From the NCBI GenBank assembly GCA_964384905.1, contig CAYLND010000111.1:1-11868 (forward strand): a stretch of 11,868 bases of DNA. The letters run 5' to 3'. Source of the DNA: Gp22-AA3 sp964384905. Its GTDB lineage: Bacteria; Acidobacteriota; Polarisedimenticolia; Gp22-AA2. The notes under the pieces are model-generated. The model saw only the letters and a list, made by a program, of their open reading frames with translations. It was not told where the DNA came from and ran no database searches. Shown one piece after another: positions 6,352 through 11,868 of the stretch. Positions within the stretch are counted from its first letter, which is position 1; the number at the start of each line of letters is the position of its first letter. The position numbers were made by a program, and so were the translations under genes.

Positions 6352-7743
6352 TCAGGACCCGGTGCGGATCGAATTGCGGCGGCTGGCCCGGAGCATCTGA
6401 AGGTAGCGATCCGTCACTCCCAGCCTTCCGGAAGCGCGCTGCAGATTGCCCCCCTCGGCGGCGACGGCGATGCGGATCGCGGTCTCGGACGCGGCCCGGG
6501 TGATCTCGCGAAGGTCCGCTCCCTGGGCCAGGGCCCGACGCATCGACAGCTCGAATGAAGCGCCGCGCCAATCTTCCGGGGACTCGTCCTGAATCGGCCT
6601 CTCCTCCGGGGGAATATCCCCGGCCGTGATCGGGCCCGGTCCCTCGTGGCGGCTGTTGATGCGCGCCACCAATTGCCTCAGGTCGCGCGCGTTGCCGGGA
6701 TAGACGCGCTTCAGGAGGAAATCCATGACCACGCGATCCACGCCGACCTCGCCCTTGTCGCGCCGCAGATCTCTCAGGAAGTGTCGGGCGAGCTCCGGTA
6801 TGTCCTCCACCCGCTCGCGCAGGCTCGGCAGCCGGCAGATGCAGGCGGCGATGCGATGATAGAAGTCCTTGCGGAATTGCCCTCGCGACTCTTCCTGGAT
6901 CAGGTCCTTGTTCGTCGCGCACACGAGCCGGAACGCGGTCCGCCGCCATGTGTTGCCGCCGACGCGCTTGTACATGCCCTCCTGCACGACCCGCAGCAAT
7001 TCCGCCTGCAGCGACGGCGGCAGCTCGCCGACTTCATCGAGGAAGAGCGTCCCCCCGTCCGCGAGCGCGAAGGCTCCGTCACGCGCGGCCACGGCGCCGG
7101 TGAACGCCCCCTTTTCATGGCCGAAGAACTCCGAGCCCGAGAGGGTCGCGACCACGCTCGCGCAGTCCAGGATCACAAGGTCCTTCTTGTCGGGGCGCGG
7201 ATCCAGCGCATGGATCAGGTGGGCGGCCAGGTCCTTGCCCGTGCCACTCTCGCCGGTGATCAGGATCGAGGCGTCCGTGAACCGAGCCGCTTCGACGAGC
7301 TGTCGAAGGGCGGAGCGCCAGGCAGGGCAGCGACCCACCATGTGCCCCTGCACGAGCGGGGAGTCGACCAGCTCATCCACGGACGTCCATCGCGTGAACC
7401 GTGCCCTGATCTCGGCCGCGGGATCCTGAAAGTGATTCCAGGCAAAGACATCGGAAGCACCGGCCATGAGCAGGCGCCACGCGCTGGCTCCCTCCAGTAT
7501 TTCGCCGCTCGAGGCGATCACCAGAACCCGCTCGCGTCCCTCGCGGCTCAGCTCGCGCAGCCGGCCATCGATGAGGGAGGACGTTCCCTCGAGCCAGACG
7601 ATCCCGGGTCCCTCCGTCGCGTCTCCCGGCGGCGTGTACACCTCGAACCCCGCGTCCGCGAGGGCGCCCTGGATCACCGTCATGGGGACTGAGCCGCTCG
7701 CCTCCTGACAGACGAACCACGCCCTCCTCGTCTTATTGCCCAT
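6352..7743 (-). CDS. Sigma-54-type AAA+ enhancer-binding transcriptional activator with degenerate receiver domain
   Basis: This is a 463-residue protein from ATG 7743, which has GAGGGG 6 nt upstream on the minus strand. Residues 7-110 resemble a response-regulator receiver by strand/helix order (AWFVCQEA, GIVWLEG, VLVIASSG, AGASDVFAW), but the phospho-acceptor Asp position reads W-L-E-G and the conserved Lys is missing, so it is a pseudo-receiver. Residues 130-365 are the AAA+ motor: Walker A GESGTGKD (164-171), an intact GAFTGA sigma-54 contact loop (212-217), Walker B TLFLDE (232-237) and candidate arginine fingers around R291-R297. The C-terminus (about 415-455, ITRAASETAIRIAVAAEGGN...LGVTDRYLQML) is a Fis-type helix-turn-helix. 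It should activate sigma-54 promoters in a phosphorylation-independent way. It converges on the six-gene run and is the nearest regulator to it; control of that run is plausible but no sigma-54 promoter was found in the window. Confidence 0.93.
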   Translation of the reverse strand: MGNKTRRAWFVCQEASGSVPMTVIQGALADAGFEVYTPPGDATEGPGIVWLEGTSSLIDGRLRELSREGRERVLVIASSGEILEGASAWRLLMAGASDVFAWNHFQDPAAEIRARFTRWTSVDELVDSPLVQGHMVGRCPAWRSALRQLVEAARFTDASILITGESGTGKDLAAHLIHALDPRPDKKDLVILDCASVVATLSGSEFFGHEKGAFTGAVAARDGAFALADGGTLFLDEVGELPPSLQAELLRVVQEGMYKRVGGNTWRRTAFRLVCATNKDLIQEESRGQFRKDFYHRIAACICRLPSLRERVEDIPELARHFLRDLRRDKGEVGVDRVVMDFLLKRVYPGNARDLRQLVARINSRHEGPGPITAGDIPPEERPIQDESPEDWRGASFELSMRRALAQGADLREITRAASETAIRIAVAAEGGNLQRASGRLGVTDRYLQMLRASRRNSIRTGS

Positions 7744-7839
7744 ACCCCACCCCTCGGGCAACAGATCGGAGCGCGCCTTGGAGGCTGCAGTGAACGAACG
7801 GACGATGACGCAGAGCCCGCGACAAAAGGCACCCCCCAA

Positions 7840-7859
7840 TCCGGCCCGCAGAGGCCGGA
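7840..7859. repeat. Inverted repeat (7-bp stem, 6-nt loop) in the activator's presumed leader
   Basis: TCCGGCC (7840-7846) and GGCCGGA (7853-7859) pair perfectly around CGCAGA. It lies about 95 nt upstream of the activator start and downstream of the candidate promoter, so it would be transcribed. No U-tract follows on either strand, so an intrinsic terminator is unlikely. An operator or leader structure is possible. Confidence 0.4.
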
Positions 7860-7949
7860 ACCTGCCGAGTGTCGCCCGAACTGCGCCCTACCCTGGGGCC
7901 ATCGCAGAACTACTCGCAAGGCTGAGCGTGGGGCATTCCGTTTTTCTTC

Positions 7950-7978
7950 CTTCTACCGGGATCGGCGCGCAGTGTCAA
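7950..7978 (-). promoter_or_regulatory. Candidate sigma-70 promoter for the AAA+ activator gene
   Basis: On the minus strand, TTGACA (7978-7973, a perfect -35) is followed after exactly 17 nt by TAGAAG (7955-7950, four of six bases of TATAAT). The expected start point is near 7943, which leaves a leader of about 200 nt before ATG 7743. A perfect -35 with ideal spacing is unusual in DNA this GC-rich, which favours it being real, but there is no transcript evidence. Confidence 0.5.
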
Positions 7979-8016
7979 GAGGAAAGGATATGGACGGCAC
8001 TCAGGACTCCGGGCGG

Positions 8017-8025
8017 TGATATTCT
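8017..8025 (+). promoter_or_regulatory. Possible extended -10 element for the small membrane protein gene
   Basis: TGATATTCT reads as an extended -10 (TG, one base, then TATTCT, four of six consensus bases). It ends 11 nt before ATG 8037, which would give a nearly leaderless message. No good -35 is seen at 17 nt. This call is weak. Confidence 0.25.
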
Positions 8026-8036
8026 CTGCGGGAATC

Positions 8037-8429
8037 ATGAGCGATTCGGACGGGCGGCAGTCGTTCTGGGCCACGCTTCCCGGTATCCTGACCGGCGCGG
8101 CCGCGCTAATCACGGCGGTCACGACGCTCTACCTCGCGCTCCACAAGGAAGCCCCGACGCGCAAGGAGCCACCGAAGATCGTGTCCCCCGGCGGGGCCCC
8201 CAGCCCCACTCCGTCGGCGTCCCCGACCGCCCGACCGACTGTTGGAGGGAGGATCAACTTGCCGAACATCGAGACGATCCCGATACCCAGCTTCCGGATC
8301 GCGCTGACGCGCCGCAACGGTATTCTCTATGGGCCTGGGGATCTTCCGGTCTGTCCTCGGCCTCCGTCGCTCCCACCAGGCTCCTGCTTCGCGCTCCCGC
8401 GGGAACTGAGGAGCCGGTACCACAACTGA
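8037..8429 (+). CDS. Small single-pass membrane protein with TLPGILTG motif and Pro/Ser/Thr linker; function unknown
   Basis: This is a 130-residue protein from ATG 8037; an in-frame GTG at 8016 would add 7 residues. Residues 10-36 (FWATLPGILTGAAALITAVTTLYLAL) form one clear membrane helix preceded by a short polar N-terminus. The FWxTLPGILTG...ALITA pattern recurs in many small uncharacterised bacterial membrane proteins (from memory, not searched). Residues 39-68 are a Pro/Ser/Thr/Lys linker of the kind that crosses the cell envelope. The rest (69-130) is short, with two cysteines (C106, C117) that could form a disulfide if outside the cytoplasm. No good ribosome site precedes the ATG. The gene stops 14 nt before the SGNH hydrolase start, so the two probably form an operon. 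The membrane helix is convincing; the role is unknown. Confidence 0.65.
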   Translation: MSDSDGRQSFWATLPGILTGAAALITAVTTLYLALHKEAPTRKEPPKIVSPGGAPSPTPSASPTARPTVGGRINLPNIETIPIPSFRIALTRRNGILYGPGDLPVCPRPPSLPPGSCFALPRELRSRYHN

Positions 8430-8443
8430 CCTCTTCAGCCGCT

Positions 8444-9058
8444 TTGCGATATCTGGCCCTGGGCGACTCCTACACCGCCGGTGAAGGGGTCGGCACGCGC
8501 GATCGCTGGCCCGTCGTGCTCGCGGCCGAGCTGCGCCGCCACGGCATGCCGGTCGACGAGCCGGAGATCATCGCCCGCACCGGCTGGACCACAGGCGAGC
8601 TGACGGCGGCGGTCGAGGCCGCGGCGCCCCCGGGACGCTACGATCTGGTGTCGCTTCTCGTGGGCGTGAACGACCAGTATCGCGGCGGCAAGCCCGAGGA
8701 GTACCGGCTGGCGTTCGGCGCGCTCCTGCGACGCGCCGTGGGGCTCGCCGGCGCCGATCCGGAGCGGGTCATCGTGCTGTCGATCCCCGATTGGGGCGCG
8801 ACGCCGTTCGCGGCCGGGCGCGATCCGGCGCCGATCGCCGCCGCCATCGATGCGTTCAACGCGGTCAACCGCGACGAGACGATCCGGGCGCGGGCGCGCT
8901 ACGTCGATGTGACCACGGGCTCCCGGAGCGTGGGGCGGCCGGGCTCGGAAGCGCTCCTCGCCCCCGACGGCCTGCACCCCTCGGGACGGATGTACGCGGA
9001 ATGGGCCCGGCTCGTCCTGCCGCAGGCGCTGGCCGCTCTCGGATCGAAATCTCCCTAG
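8444..9058 (+). CDS. SGNH/GDSL-family hydrolase (esterase/lipase-like)
   Basis: This is a 204-residue protein with all SGNH blocks in order: G-D-S9-Y (block I, nucleophile Ser), R-T-G47-W (block II oxyanion Gly), G-V-N76-D (block III oxyanion Asn) and D175-G-L-H178-P-S (block V catalytic Asp and His). The length is typical of single-domain members, which hydrolyse esters or thioesters of lipids, acylated sugars or peptides. The start is chosen as TTG 8444 because the protein then begins (M)RYLALGDSY, the usual distance to the nucleophile, and no in-frame ATG or GTG is near. A CTG at 8426 overlapping the upstream stop, with GAGGAG at 8408-8413, is an alternative. No signal peptide is visible with either start, so it is probably cytoplasmic unless anchored through its partner. 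The frame stays open far upstream, but that part has no protein-like character. Confidence 0.9.
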   Translation: MRYLALGDSYTAGEGVGTRDRWPVVLAAELRRHGMPVDEPEIIARTGWTTGELTAAVEAAAPPGRYDLVSLLVGVNDQYRGGKPEEYRLAFGALLRRAVGLAGADPERVIVLSIPDWGATPFAAGRDPAPIAAAIDAFNAVNRDETIRARARYVDVTTGSRSVGRPGSEALLAPDGLHPSGRMYAEWARLVLPQALAALGSKSP

Positions 9059-9074
9059 CGGCGTCCAGCCGGCG

Positions 9075-9093
9075 GCCGGCCTCCCCGGCCGGC
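9075..9093. terminator. GC-only hairpin between convergent genes; possible bidirectional terminator
   Basis: GCCGGCC (9075-9081) and GGCCGGC (9087-9093) form a 7-bp stem with a TCCCC loop, in the 49-nt gap between the convergent stops of the SGNH hydrolase and the asparagine synthetase gene. An 11-bp direct repeat (GCCGGCGGCCG at 9068-9078 and 9088-9098) overlaps it. There is no U-tract, so termination is inferred from position and stem strength only. Confidence 0.4.
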
Positions 9094-9107
9094 GGCCGCA
9101 CGATCGA

Positions 9108-11051
9108 TTACAGCAGATCCCCGCCGGCGAAGTGCCGCGAGTGCCAGAGCTGCAGCATCAGCAGGTTCCACAGCAGGCGGCCGTTGTCGCGGCGGCGCTC
9201 CATGTGCTGGCGCAGCAGGGCGGTGACCGTGTCCGGACGCAGGAGACCGCCGGCGCGGACGCGCTCGGGGTGCAGGGCGCGCTCCATCAGGGGGGCGAGA
9301 CCGCGGTGCATGAAGCGGGCGAGCGGGATGTTGAAGCCGCGCTTGCGCCGCCCGGTGATCTCGGGAGTCAGCCGGTCGCGCATCGACTTCTTCAGGATGT
9401 GCTTCGAGGTGAGTCGCCGCAGCTTCATCCCGGCCGGCAGCGCGGCGACGTACTCGACCAGCGGGTGGTGCAGGAACGGCGCCCGCACCTCGAGCGAGGT
9501 CGCCATCGAGGCGCGGTCCACCTTCGTCAGAAGATCGTCCTGCAGGAACATCAGGAAGTCGGTCGCCAGCAGCGCGTCGAGCGGGTGGCGGATCGGCAGG
9601 GTCTCGACGATGGTGCGCGCCTCCTGCAGGGGATCGTTGGGCCGTCCGGGCGCGGCGGCGAGCGCCGCGAGGACGGCTGGCGACAGCAGGTCCGCCTGCC
9701 GGTCGGGAGAGAAGGCCCCGAACCAGACCTGGTGCCGCACCGCCTGCGGCAGGTCGGCGCCCGCGACGAACTTCTTCAGCAGATACTCGGTGCCGACGTT
9801 GTTGAAGGCGGGCGGGATCGCCTCGGCGGCGCGCCGGGCCAGGCGGCGCAGCGGCGCCGGCAGGAGGGCGTAGGAGCGCGCCAGGCGATCGCCGATGTAG
9901 GTCGGGTAGCCGGCGAACAGCTCGTCGCCCCCTTCGCCGCCCAGGGCCACCTTGACGTGCCGGCGGGCGAAGCGCGACAGGAGATGGGTCGGGACGATCG
10001 AGGCGTCGGCCAGCGGCTCGTCGAGGACGCGTGCCATCCCCAGGAGCGCCTCGAGCATCTCCGGCTCGCCCGCGATCATTTCGTGGTGGTCGGTTCCGAA
10101 ATGCGCCGCGGCGCGCCGCGCGTAGGCGGCCTCGTTGAAGTCCGGGTCGTCGAAGCCGACGGTGAACGTCGGCACCGGCCCGCCGATCGCCTCGACCGCC
10201 AGCGCCGCGATCGAGCTCGAGTCGACGCCGCCGCTGAAGAAGACGCCGACCGGCACGTCGGCCCGCAGCCGCAGACGCACCGCCTCCTGCAGGAGACGCC
10301 GCACCTCGCGCGCCGCCTCGTCCTCGCCCGGCTCGCGACGGGCGGTCGCGCCCGGGAAGAAGCGCCGCAGGTCCCAGTACGGCTCGATCCGCAGGCGGCC
10401 CCGCTCGGCGATCAGCAGGTGTCCCGCCGGCAGCTTGCGCACGCCGGCGAACGGCGTGTGCGGCGCCGGGAAGTAGCCGTACAGGAGATACCGCGTCAGG
10501 GCGCTCAGGTCGGGCTGCGGGCTGACGCGCGGGTGGGCCAGAAGCGCCTTGATCTCCGAGGCGAACATCACCTCGCCGTCCTGCTCCAGGTAGTAGAGCG
10601 GCTTCTCGCCGGCGCGGTCGCGGCCGAGGACCAGCCGGTTCTCGCGCGCGTCGAACACGGCGAAGGCGAACATGCCGTTCAGGTGATCGACGAAGCGCAG
10701 GCCGTGCTCTTCGTACAGGTGGGGAATGACCTCGGTGTCGCAGCGCGTCTCGAAGCGATGCCCGCGCCGCACGAGCTCGCGTCGCAATTCCGGGTCGTTG
10801 TAGATCTCGCCGTTGCAGATGACCCGGAAACGGTCGGACTCGTCGGCGTAGGCGCGCGCCCCCGAGCCCAGATCGAGGATGCTCAGCCGCCGGAAGCCGA
10901 AGGTGAGGTGGGCCAGCCGCCCGGCGCCGACCTCGACGACGCACGAGCCGTCCGGGCCGCGGTGCGCCATGGTGTCGGCCATGGTGGCCACCAGACCCGG
11001 GTCGGGCCGGCCATGACCGCGCAGATCGGCTATACCAACGATGCCGCACAT
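9108..11051 (-). CDS. asnB: Asparagine synthetase (glutamine-hydrolysing) / AsnB-like amidotransferase
   Basis: This is a 647-residue protein. It begins M-C2-G-I-V-G-I, so Cys2 becomes the N-terminal nucleophile of the class II glutaminase domain (about 2-220). R31-G-P-D-G, C79-N-G-E-I-Y-N and DRAGEKPLYY (145-154) are glutaminase signatures. The synthetase domain (about 245-630) has the PP-loop SGGVDSSS (273-280) and LGGEGGDELFAGY (370-382) for ATP binding. The expected reaction transfers glutamine ammonia to an adenylated carboxylate, making asparagine or, in polysaccharide loci, amidating a sugar acid. The length is that of the long AsnB type often found in surface-polysaccharide and exosortase-linked clusters, longer than E. 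coli AsnB. ATG 11051 is fixed by Cys2. GGAGG (11069-11065) lies 13 nt upstream, rather far. The upstream neighbour is a membrane glycosyltransferase, which favours a polysaccharide role over housekeeping; this is inference. Confidence 0.93.
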   Translation of the reverse strand: MCGIVGIADLRGHGRPDPGLVATMADTMAHRGPDGSCVVEVGAGRLAHLTFGFRRLSILDLGSGARAYADESDRFRVICNGEIYNDPELRRELVRRGHRFETRCDTEVIPHLYEEHGLRFVDHLNGMFAFAVFDARENRLVLGRDRAGEKPLYYLEQDGEVMFASEIKALLAHPRVSPQPDLSALTRYLLYGYFPAPHTPFAGVRKLPAGHLLIAERGRLRIEPYWDLRRFFPGATARREPGEDEAAREVRRLLQEAVRLRLRADVPVGVFFSGGVDSSSIAALAVEAIGGPVPTFTVGFDDPDFNEAAYARRAAAHFGTDHHEMIAGEPEMLEALLGMARVLDEPLADASIVPTHLLSRFARRHVKVALGGEGGDELFAGYPTYIGDRLARSYALLPAPLRRLARRAAEAIPPAFNNVGTEYLLKKFVAGADLPQAVRHQVWFGAFSPDRQADLLSPAVLAALAAAPGRPNDPLQEARTIVETLPIRHPLDALLATDFLMFLQDDLLTKVDRASMATSLEVRAPFLHHPLVEYVAALPAGMKLRRLTSKHILKKSMRDRLTPEITGRRKRGFNIPLARFMHRGLAPLMERALHPERVRAGGLLRPDTVTALLRQHMERRRDNGRLLWNLLMLQLWHSRHFAGGDLL

Positions 11052-11162
11052 GTCGTTTTCAGAACCTCCCGGGGCGCGTCATCTTCCGGCTGGTCAACTG
11101 GACCGGCGCCCCGTCGCGTCGGTGGGACCGACAGGATAGCACGGCCCCGGCCATTCTGGGCG

Positions 11163-11189
11163 CCACGAGGTCGTGGTCAAGTTGACCAC
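11163..11189. repeat. Two overlapping palindromes at the end of the glycosyltransferase gene
   Basis: CCACGA-GG-TCGTGG (11163-11176) and GTGGTCAA-G-TTGACCAC (11173-11189) share the GTGG at 11173-11176, so only one can form as RNA structure at a time. The second overlaps the TAG stop of the glycosyltransferase gene. CGCCACGA also occurs as a direct repeat at 11161-11168 and 11194-11201. There is no U-tract on the minus strand, so an operator or a weak hairpin fits better than a classical terminator. Confidence 0.5.
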
Positions 11190-11868
11190 TACCCGCCACG
11201 ATGCGTCTCCGCTCGCTCCGAGACTGCGGCTTCCGGAGCCGCGGCCCTGCCGAAGACGCCGACCCCCAGATCCTCGAACAGGGGATCGGGGCCGAGGGCG
11301 GGGCCGGCCAGGGCGCGGACGAGGTCGTACATGCGCGGCGGCGCCAGGACGAACACCGCCGGCGACGGGGCGGCGAGGACCCGTCGCAGCTCTTCGCCGG
11401 AGAACATCGGGAACGACGGGTCGAGCAGGAGCTCGTCGAGATGCTGCTTGATGTACCAGCTCGAGAAGGGCGTTCCGGTCGTGAACAGGTGAATCGGCCG
11501 CCGCAGGTAGAAGTTCAGACCGGGCCGGTACTGCTCGTAGCAGACCACCAGGTCGCCCGGCCGCAAACGCGCCGCCAGGAACCGGCTCACCGGGCGCGAC
11601 GAGCGCGCCACGTCGAGGTAGGCGCTGGTCGCGCGGGCCAGCGGCACCACGACGGCGATCGACAGCACCGCGGAGGCGAACGCCGCGACCGGGCGGCGCA
11701 TCGCTCGCGTCGCCAGCAGGAGCGCGCACGCCGCGCCCAGACCGAGCGAGGTCAGCCCGAACAGCGTGTGGCGCGCCAGGAGGACGTCATACTCCCCGTC
11801 GGAGAAGCCGAACGCCAGCCCGGCCGGACCCGCGAGCGCCGTCGCCAGGGCGCCCGCCCCGCACAGCG
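11189..11868 (-). CDS. C-terminal part of an ArnT/PMT-like membrane glycosyltransferase (N-terminus outside window)
   Basis: The minus-strand frame runs from the right edge without a stop to TAG 11191-11189, about 225 residues of a longer protein. The visible part starts with hydrophobic segments (GALATALAGPAGLAF, then LFGLTSLGLGAACALLLA and AAFASAVLSIAVVVPLA), which are the last membrane helices. A soluble domain follows with SSRPVSRFLAARLRPGDLVV, CYEQYRPGLNFYLRRPIHLF and VFVLAPPRMYDLV. The SSR...LRPGD(L/E)VV...YRPGLxFYLRRP pattern is typical of the C-terminal outside-facing domain of ArnT/PMT-type polyprenyl-phosphate-sugar transferases (recognised from family knowledge, not searched). Such enzymes transfer sugars from lipid carriers on the outer face of the inner membrane. 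An ATG at 11701 lies inside the frame and is not the true start. The asparagine synthetase gene follows 137 nt downstream on the same strand. The catalytic N-terminal loop lies outside the window. Confidence 0.75.
   Translation of the reverse strand, partial: LCGAGALATALAGPAGLAFGFSDGEYDVLLARHTLFGLTSLGLGAACALLLATRAMRRPVAAFASAVLSIAVVVPLARATSAYLDVARSSRPVSRFLAARLRPGDLVVCYEQYRPGLNFYLRRPIHLFTTGTPFSSWYIKQHLDELLLDPSFPMFSGEELRRVLAAPSPAVFVLAPPRMYDLVRALAGPALGPDPLFEDLGVGVFGRAAAPEAAVSERAETHRGG

Larger units (their letters stand above)
7744..8036. other. Divergent intergenic region (293 nt)
   Basis: This stretch separates the minus-strand activator from the plus-strand small membrane protein gene. It holds a candidate sigma-70 promoter facing the activator, a 7-bp hairpin in that gene's presumed leader, and a weak extended -10 facing the plus strand. 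Short open frames cross it but none has a convincing start or protein-like composition. Confidence 0.7.

Noticed and set aside
7744..7839. Extended TTG start at 7839 for the AAA+ activator (32 extra residues)
   Set aside because: ATG 7743 has GAGGGG 6 nt upstream and the receiver-like fold begins directly after it. The extension crosses the hairpin-bearing leader.
7736..8443. Upstream in-frame extension of the SGNH hydrolase to 440 residues
   Set aside because: The added part has no protein-like pattern, overlaps the small membrane protein gene and part of the activator leader, and would place the nucleophile Ser far from the N-terminus, unlike the family.
9132..11492. 786-residue plus-strand open frame
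   Set aside because: It runs antisense through the asparagine synthetase gene, whose motifs are complete, and into the glycosyltransferase gene. Gln/Arg/Val/Gly-rich shadow composition.
1..11868. CRISPR array, tRNA, rRNA, insertion sequence or phage attachment site
   Set aside because: No regularly spaced repeats, no cloverleaf or rRNA-like sequence, no transposase and no terminal inverted repeats were seen.

Overview
This is a very GC-rich window with short intergenic gaps, frequent GTG/TTG starts and Shine-Dalgarno sites, so it is bacterial. Gene style (proline- and alanine-rich high-GC proteins, an enhancer-binding regulator, an AsnB/glycosyltransferase pair) fits a soil or sediment lineage such as Acidobacteriota or Myxococcota. 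That placement is inference; nothing here is a taxonomic marker.

Layout. (1) Positions 1-6336, plus strand, form one tight run of six genes. They are the 3' end of a small paralogue, a 298-aa acidic Gly-Glu-repeat/glycine-zipper protein that shares its C-terminal motif, a 452-aa HEXXH...EXXXD metallopeptidase-like protein, a 643-aa protein of unknown function with a predicted beta-sandwich N-terminus, a PLP enzyme of the alpha-oxoamine synthase type, and a TIM-barrel amidohydrolase. Gaps are 57, 3, 26, 13 and -4 nt, so co-transcription is very likely. (2) Positions 6352-7743, minus strand and convergent, hold a sigma-54-dependent-type AAA+ activator. It has an intact GAFTGA loop but a degenerate receiver, with a candidate sigma-70 promoter about 200 nt upstream. 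(3) Positions 8037-9058, plus strand, hold a small single-pass membrane protein and an SGNH hydrolase. (4) Positions 9108-11868, minus strand, hold a glutamine-hydrolysing asparagine synthetase-like amidotransferase downstream of the C-terminal part of an ArnT/PMT-like membrane glycosyltransferase, as is common in surface-polysaccharide loci.

How they may work together. The six-gene plus-strand run is the best candidate for an undescribed system. Two tandem acidic/glycine-zipper proteins with the same C-terminal GRWVRRGR motif are made next to a putative zinc protease, an unassigned scaffold-sized protein, and two small-molecule enzymes that both have substitutions at canonical active-site positions. 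A peptide or protein that is processed, exported or modified by its neighbours is a reasonable hypothesis, but no function is established by the sequence. The convergent activator is the only regulator seen and may or may not control the run.

No tRNA, rRNA, CRISPR array, insertion sequence or attachment site was seen. The longest non-coding stretch is 7744-8036 (293 nt).
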